From Saccoglossus kowalevskii (taxonomy: Eukaryota > Hemichordata > Enteropneusta > Harrimaniidae), in NCBI RefSeq assembly GCF_000003605.2, contig NW_003116468.1, positions 50,602 to 64,126 on the forward strand: a stretch of DNA of 13,525 nucleotides. The letters run 5' to 3'. A program made the position numbers and the translations under genes. The notes below the pieces were generated by a model. That model made no database searches, was not told the DNA's origin, and was given only the letters and a program-made list of their open reading frames with translations. Shown piece after piece: positions 8,581-13,525 of this stretch. Numbering within the stretch: the stretch's first letter is position 1; each line of letters opens with the position of its first letter.

Positions 8581-8935
8581 ACAACGACATCGTTATAAAG
8601 ATACAACTAAACAATTTTTATTAATTTGTTTTGACCATGTATAGGGTGTGTTTTTCATTGCCCCCCTTCCCACAACTACTCTGAAATACTAGCAGGAGAC
8701 AGAGGTATTTGGCTGTTGGTGACCAGCAAATAATTCAATTAATTATTTAATAGACTAGCGAATTACGAGTGCTGTAAGTGTTGTAGTGCTGTAGATTTGT
8801 GTGTTGTCATAGTGCTATAGGTTCAAGTTGAATAAAACAACTATCACGTCTCGCGACACTTGTAAATAAATTCCTTTGCATAATGACGCTGTTCAAATCA
8901 CTGAATACTGAATAAAAGTATGAAACCACACGATC
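8581..8935 (+). promoter_or_regulatory. Creatine kinase 3' UTR with three polyadenylation signals
   Basis: AATAAA occurs at 8831-8836, 8865-8870 and 8911-8916. The last is followed by a U-rich stretch with TATTTATTTATTT at 8939-8951. That stretch could act as the downstream processing element, or as an AU-rich instability element if cleavage occurs further on. Cleavage near 8930-8940 is inferred. A degenerate GTGCTGTA/GTGTTGTA repetition lies at about 8769-8820. Confidence 0.65.
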
Positions 8936-8951
8936 TGGTATTTATTTATTT

Positions 8952-9756
8952 CTGTCTTTATTATATATGAATACATTAAAAAAAAGAGCAGAAAACTTTT
9001 GCATATGCGAAAGTGGCAAATAATTGACTAGATGCGTTTAGACGAATAAATATTTCAGTTTAAACCTTTTCAATACATTTCTCGGTATGGTGAAACTAAC
9101 TCAACAATCGATGAAGCTTATCGCTGAGCATTCGTGCATAGCCTCGACTTTTCACTCAATGACATTCGCCAACAAATTAATGTTCCCAAATGAAAGATTG
9201 GGGACTGTAAAAGACAAGTTTTTTTGTATCGCTTTTCATTCTGTAATTTTTTTATCTCTTTATGCAGTCCACAATCTGTATTCAAAGGATTATAGTGAAG
9301 TGACATGTCTACTGTGAGGTAAATCTCATTCAACTTCCCAAGTTGAACTTCAAATTGGCAGACAGTTTAAAAAACGCAAACGCGTGCACATAAAATAGTT
9401 GTCATGTCAACTATATCTAAATATTCATTTCTGCGATTATCTTTTGGATATTCTATACTATTTATCGATGCGAGTAGGTTATACGGGTGATGTATAACAT
9501 GTTGACCACAAAGGGAGAAAGTGTCGTTCTATTAACGACCAAAATAATTTTTACATTTGTGGCAATAATTTTTTGTTCATTTGGATTTCAATTTTTCATT
9601 TGGTCTTAGTTTACACGAGTAATGTGCACACTGAAAATTTGAACTAATTCTCAGTATTTCTCGAGTTATAGAAAGCATTTTCTCAATTTTTCATAACAGT
9701 GGATACGTCTCACTTCACCCAAAATTCTTTGCTGGAGAACCAAATGGTGGGCTACA
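8952..9756. other. Intergenic AT-rich DNA with small inverted repeats
   Basis: No gene is recognised. Overlapping open frames at about 9087-9333 on both strands have no family features. Two short dyads stand out: TTCAACTT-ccc-AAGTTGAA at 9329-9347, and an imperfect 20-base palindrome at 9395-9414 (ATAGTTG / CAACTAT). Confidence 0.5.
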
Positions 9757-9965
9757 TTAAAATGAAATTGTCTCTACACACAACTTTGCCAAATATGAGC
9801 GTTGGGGGCGTGCAAGATTCATGCTGATACACTGGCACGATACTGTAATTGTTAGTATATACTGTTTTATTAATACGTATGTGCGCAGTTTGCCTTTTCG
9901 ACGAGCAGGGTCCTTCCAAAGAAGCCTAAAATTCTCATCTTTAGTGAGCAAGGTCGCACGATTCC
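9757..9965 (-). mobile_element. LINE ORF2 scrap (post-polymerase region)
   Basis: The minus strand encodes about 69 open codons with FRLLWKD, RRKGKLRTYVLIKQY and QRSYLAKL in order. In many animal LINEs a tryptophan, an arginine pair, KLRTY-x2-FK, then R-x2-LAKLR occur with roughly this spacing just before the C-terminal zinc-knuckle motif. The larger LINE at 654-1915 shows the same region (KLHTY, ALTKLR), so the two may be related copies. The frame closes at 9754-9756 and the expected IEDE-HF motif is not clearly found. It could instead be a chance frame. Confidence 0.45.
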
Positions 9966-9991
9966 ATAGCTAGAAATGTATCACCGCTCTT

Positions 9992-10020
9992 ATAAGTTTT
10001 TGACATCCATGTCAACTTAT
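9992..10020. repeat. Bulged hairpin
   Basis: ATAAG pairs with CTTAT, and TTGACAT with ATGTCAA around a CC loop, with three unpaired T on the left arm. The right arm (ATGTCAACTTAT) resembles that of the palindrome at 9395-9414 (ATGTCAACTAT). Confidence 0.6.
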
Positions 10021-10992
10021 TCGTTCCAAACCTCGTATGTTTGTTTTTACCTACGTATGTGCATGTTTGCGTATTGATTTTCACAGTTCAACCTAATTTG
10101 AAATTTACGGATTTTAACCAAATTTTAGGCTAATTTGCTTATTAACTGTTTAGACTAATTAAAAAACTCCCCGCTGTATTTCATTTTGAGTTGCATATAA
10201 CTTTGATTAGTAGTATTTTTTAGTTGTATTTGAGAACCGCTTCCTGAATTTGAATTCGATTTGATAGTTTGAGACCAAATCTATGCATATTAAGTCGCTA
10301 ATCTACTAGTTTTTCATCAAATTTGTAATCAAATCTTTGAATTAAATACAAATAGTTTATAGGTGGTTTTGATGTATTGTTAATCTCATTGCAATTGCGT
10401 TTATTACAAATCTGCACACTGATTATCAAAATTAATCAAATTACAGATGCATCTTCAAACACTGAAATTAATTTCAGGTTATTTTAGCCGATTTTACGTT
10501 TGTAACTGACAGGTTTTTATTGGTTGCATTTTTGACATTTGAAAACATAAAATGCGTATACGATACATCTGAGAGGCGACCTAGTGATTTTGCGTTGAAT
10601 TTAGTTGGTGTGAAATACATTTTGAAGGAAGCAAATATTCTATTTTTTAGGTTGAAACATAGCAAAGTTGGATTTAATAACATGTCTACTATTTACAATA
10701 AACTTTTCAAATATTGTGTTTTCCCTGTTCATGGAATATGTAAAACACACAAACACAATTCAAAACTTGTATGCCATAGTGATTGCATATTCATTACTTG
10801 ATTTTACAACCAATGAATGGATTTCAATCAAATTTGCATCACACATTCCTTGTCGTGATCTCAGTGCTGACTTGTACTGTCATTTTTGGTCATTTATATA
10901 ACTGTTATAATTTTTTTGCAGTGAAATTTGCCTAAATTCTAGAGTTCAGTGGATTTGATCTTTATTTGTAGAATACTTTTCACATCCGACTT

Positions 10993-11003
10993 GGGGGGGG
11001 GGG
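10993..11003 (+). repeat. Homopolymer G11 run
   Basis: Eleven consecutive G bases lie in a region otherwise very AT-rich. The run may be a true microsatellite or the place of a length error in assembly. Confidence 0.8.
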
Positions 11004-11881
11004 TCTAGTATGAATGAGAATACGGATACATTAGAATATTACATATATTTATTTCGTCAGACAGAAAATACAATGCTTTACTCGTAATTAGAAAAACAGT
11101 ATACAAAACAATACAACAGTGTACCATGTGCAACACTGGCTAAGTACGTCCATAATATAGAATATGTAAAACGGTAATTTCGAATATTTGCTGTAATTTA
11201 CAAGGATCGTATAATTCCAATACTATGCATTACTTATAGTTTCATTTAAATTAAGTGGGAAAAGTGGGACAGGTCAGATTACAAAATAAGCTAGTTGGGT
11301 AGCCAGTCGGCGTTCTGAACTACGACATCCCATATATGGGTCCCACGATTGCCATAATGCAATCCAAATGAAAAGGGCGAATAAAACAAATTATCATCAG
11401 GCATATGTTAAAATAATAGTGGATAAATGTTTGCCTGCCCCCAGATTTCAAATGAATATTCCCTTCGACTTTTATGTGTATTTGACACACACCATTCCAA
11501 GAGTAATCAATTCGGGTACTAAATGTCTCACTCTATAATTACTCTAATTTTAAAGTGTGCATTCAATAAAATACCCGAATAAAAAAGCCGCTGTTAATTA
11601 TAAAACCAGTTTAATTTACAGTGGCGAACTACAATTAGAGCGAGTAATCATCGGTGTCAACATTTATTATTTTGTAAATACCAGTGTAGTTGAATAATGA
11701 ATATCCGTGCTTTTGTAAATGTTCATGTTGCAGTCTATGGGAGTTTAATTTCAGTTTGAGACGGAAACATAATTGTCATTGTAACCGAATGAATAAATAA
11801 AAATAAAATCATGAGTTTACAAGCTCAGTATAAATCAAATAAAAACGTCCGCCTGATGGCGCTAAACACTACAAAGGGTAA

Positions 11882-11915
11882 ATGACATGTGACATTCGAT
11901 GCTATCACATGTCAT
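11882..11915. repeat. Perfect 11-bp inverted repeat with 12-base spacer
   Basis: ATGACATGTGA at 11882-11892 is the exact reverse complement of TCACATGTCAT at 11905-11915. The surroundings (GATGGCGCTAAACACT to the left, CAGTGGTGGCAATTCAGG to the right) are less AT-rich than the background, which hints at an embedded small repeat element. Confidence 0.75.
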
Positions 11916-12754
11916 AACATAGCTGTTGTTCAGTGGTGGCAATTCAGGCCCTGGTTTTTACCAATAAGGATCAACATAAACTCATCACTCGTATTCCCTG
12001 AACAACTATTGGGTGACAGTGAGAGAAATTTTGACTCATGGAGCCCTATCAGGCGAAAATGTCTGTAATGGGTTTTTTAAAGTTTTGTTCTCATTTTAAA
12101 TTGTATTGAACATTTCTATGAATGGTATTAAACACATTCTTGTATGTTCTTATGTGAGACTGAATTAAACCCTTAAAACGTCTTTTCCACCCCAGTGCAA
12201 AATGCGGTTTATCATTAACTCCAATGAATATTTTATTTATTAAATATACATTAATTATGCACATTACATATAAAAAAAATGTATACACAATATAAGTTAG
12301 GGTAGAGATGCAATAGTTGTTCACATAAATGGACATCCTGCTTTTTAATATGTCGATTTTCAACGTAAATGGTCATACAAACAAAATTAATAAAAAACAA
12401 ATAAAAGTGGATAGTCGCTCTATATTTCCTCACTTTAAGTACCATGTATTGATTGTCCCACCAGCTTTTGTACACAATTATTGAGATTTGCTTATTTGCT
12501 TGCTTATTGTAACAATTGTGAAATATATAACAATAAATGTGATTACTTTGTTATATTAAATATTTTTAATTAGTGAAACATAAATACAAATGAGAATGAA
12601 CATATTAAAATAAAATTGAAAAAAATCAAGTCGTGTTGAATACTGTACTCAAATCTAGTCACTACACCAAAAATACCTGGTTGGTAAAGTTGAGCGGGTC
12701 CAACAAAACTTTGTTACTTATTTCTCGCCCATTTGGATCATTACTGTATCATGA

Positions 12755-13145
12755 ATTATACCTTCGTTTTATTTAATTATTAATATTTTTGATTCTCCCT
12801 ACACTATTTCCAACATTCCTTTTCATGCTCCCTCCAGAAATCTCCGCTCCGTATATTCCTTCAAACTACCTCTTTGTCACAGTAATCTCAGAAAATATTC
12901 TTTTATCCCTCGTTGTCTTGACTTTTCAAATTTTATTTATATTGCTGGTTCAGTAGACATTTTTACGAGTCTATCTTCTTTTAAGAAATCTGTTTTAAAT
13001 GCCATGAACTTTGGGTCTTTCTTTTAATTTAATATTATTTCTGTGAACTGTGAATATTTTTGTATTTTTTTTGTATTTGAGTGCCTGTTATTGGGGAAAC
13101 CTGTTGGTATCTCAAATAAAAAAATAAAATAAATAAAAAAAAAAG
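12755..13145 (+). mobile_element. 3' end of a second, different LINE with A-rich tail
   Basis: The plus-strand frame from 12755 to the TAA at 13025-13027 has the C-terminal signature of a LINE ORF2. It reads RNLRSVYSFKLP, then NLRKYSFIPRCLDF, then SLSSFKKSVL, corresponding to the family pattern R....Y-F-x-P-R-x-D/W-N ... FK..L. A short 3' UTR follows, then ATCTCAAATAAAAAAATAAAA and an A/T-rich tail to about 13144. The element is heavily 5' truncated, and its exact 5' junction and target-site duplication were not found. The A-rich tail and the C-terminal motif differ from those of the minus-strand LINE at 654-1915, so it belongs to another family (RTE- or Jockey-like by impression). Confidence 0.7.
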
Positions 13146-13525
13146 TTAGTATCAGATGCTAGTTATGCAAAAGTTTTCTATTTCATTTTTACTGACGTAT
13201 AGTTGGGTGCAATTCCTTCAAGTTCAATGTTGTAGTGTTATATTCCATTGCACTTATTGCTAAGATGGGAGTTAGATTTACACGTTTAAATGTACAGTTA
13301 TATACATAACACATTCACACATGGTGACAGTAAATAGAATTGCCATTGTCGATTAGAAAAATTAAACATCCAAGCGTCATTGACCTTCATGACTGGTCAA
13401 ACTTGACGGGGCGGTATAGAGGTAAAATACAAACTATGACTCACTCTAAAACGCCGTGGATTCATTGTTATGTTTTACTACACGTGTCTCTATCGCTGAA
13501 ACTCACAATTGTAGTTAGGTTATAA
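13146..13525. other. Right-edge sequence, no feature recognised
   Basis: This is AT-rich sequence after the LINE tail. A plus-strand open frame from 13340 runs to the edge but has no recognisable family motif. Confidence 0.4.

Larger units (their letters stand above)
9966..12754. other. Gene-poor AT-rich intergenic region
   Basis: No supported gene lies here. Open frames at 10474-10901 and 12091-12475 overlap on opposite strands or in several frames, are rich in Phe, Ile, Lys and Asn, and match no family I know. Noted items are a bulged hairpin at 9992-10020, a G11 run at 10993-11003, a 9-bp inverted repeat (ATTCGGGTA 11510-11518, TACCCGAAT 11572-11580) and an 11-bp perfect inverted repeat at 11882-11915. 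Confidence 0.5.

Noticed and set aside
9195-9277. Imperfect inverted repeat (AGATTG.GGACTG arms, 13 of 16 matching) as a miRNA-like hairpin
   Set aside because: The loop is about 50 bases, the arms are short with mismatches, and there is no flanking support.
10474-10901. Overlapping open frames on both strands
   Set aside because: The composition reflects AT-rich DNA, there is no known motif, and frames compete on both strands.
12091-12475. Minus-strand open frames rich in Tyr, Ile and Phe
   Set aside because: They are mutually overlapping, low-complexity AT-rich translation with no family resemblance.
1-13525. tRNA, rRNA, CRISPR array or prokaryotic gene cluster
   Set aside because: No cloverleaf, rRNA core sequence, regularly spaced repeats or operon-like coding was seen; the split genes and LINEs indicate an animal nuclear genome.

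Overview
The window is animal nuclear DNA: AT-rich, with split genes bounded by GT-AG introns, several decayed non-LTR retrotransposons, and no bacterial-style operons. The genes suggest an invertebrate animal, perhaps a non-vertebrate deuterostome such as a hemichordate. That guess is weak because it rests only on gene content and LINE type.

Two protein genes can be recognised, arranged head to head. On the minus strand, 1983-2313 is the first coding exon of TRMT61A, the catalytic subunit of the tRNA m1A58 methyltransferase. It ends at a GTAAGT donor inside the SAM-binding motif, and the remaining exons lie beyond the left edge. On the plus strand a complete cytosolic creatine kinase gene runs from a probable TATA-driven non-coding exon (about 2549-2647), through a 2.3-kb first intron, to seven coding exons between 4922 and 8580. 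The spliced CDS is 1122 nt and encodes 373 aa. The creatine-pocket and catalytic residues are all present. The two start codons are 2.6 kb apart, but the inferred creatine kinase start site lies only about 235 bp from the TRMT61A ATG, so the interval 2314-2549 probably serves both genes. From memory, human CKB and TRMT61A are also divergent neighbours on chromosome 14q32, which would make this a very old gene pair.

Layout: 1-1982 is TRMT61A intron, holding a GC-richer block with a strong hairpin (about 300-535) and a decayed minus-strand LINE (about 654-1915). 1983-2313 is the TRMT61A exon and 2314-2549 the shared promoter interval. 2549-8580 is the creatine kinase transcript up to its stop, followed by a 3' UTR with three AATAAA signals (to about 8935). 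8950-13525 is gene-poor and AT-rich. It holds a second minus-strand LINE scrap (about 9757-9965), several small perfect inverted repeats, a G11 run, and the 3' end of a plus-strand LINE of another type with an A-rich tail (about 12755-13145).

I found no RNA gene, CRISPR array or sign of an undescribed multi-gene system. The observations most worth following are the divergent gene pair with its compact promoter, the intronic GC-rich hairpin block, and the LINE remnants.
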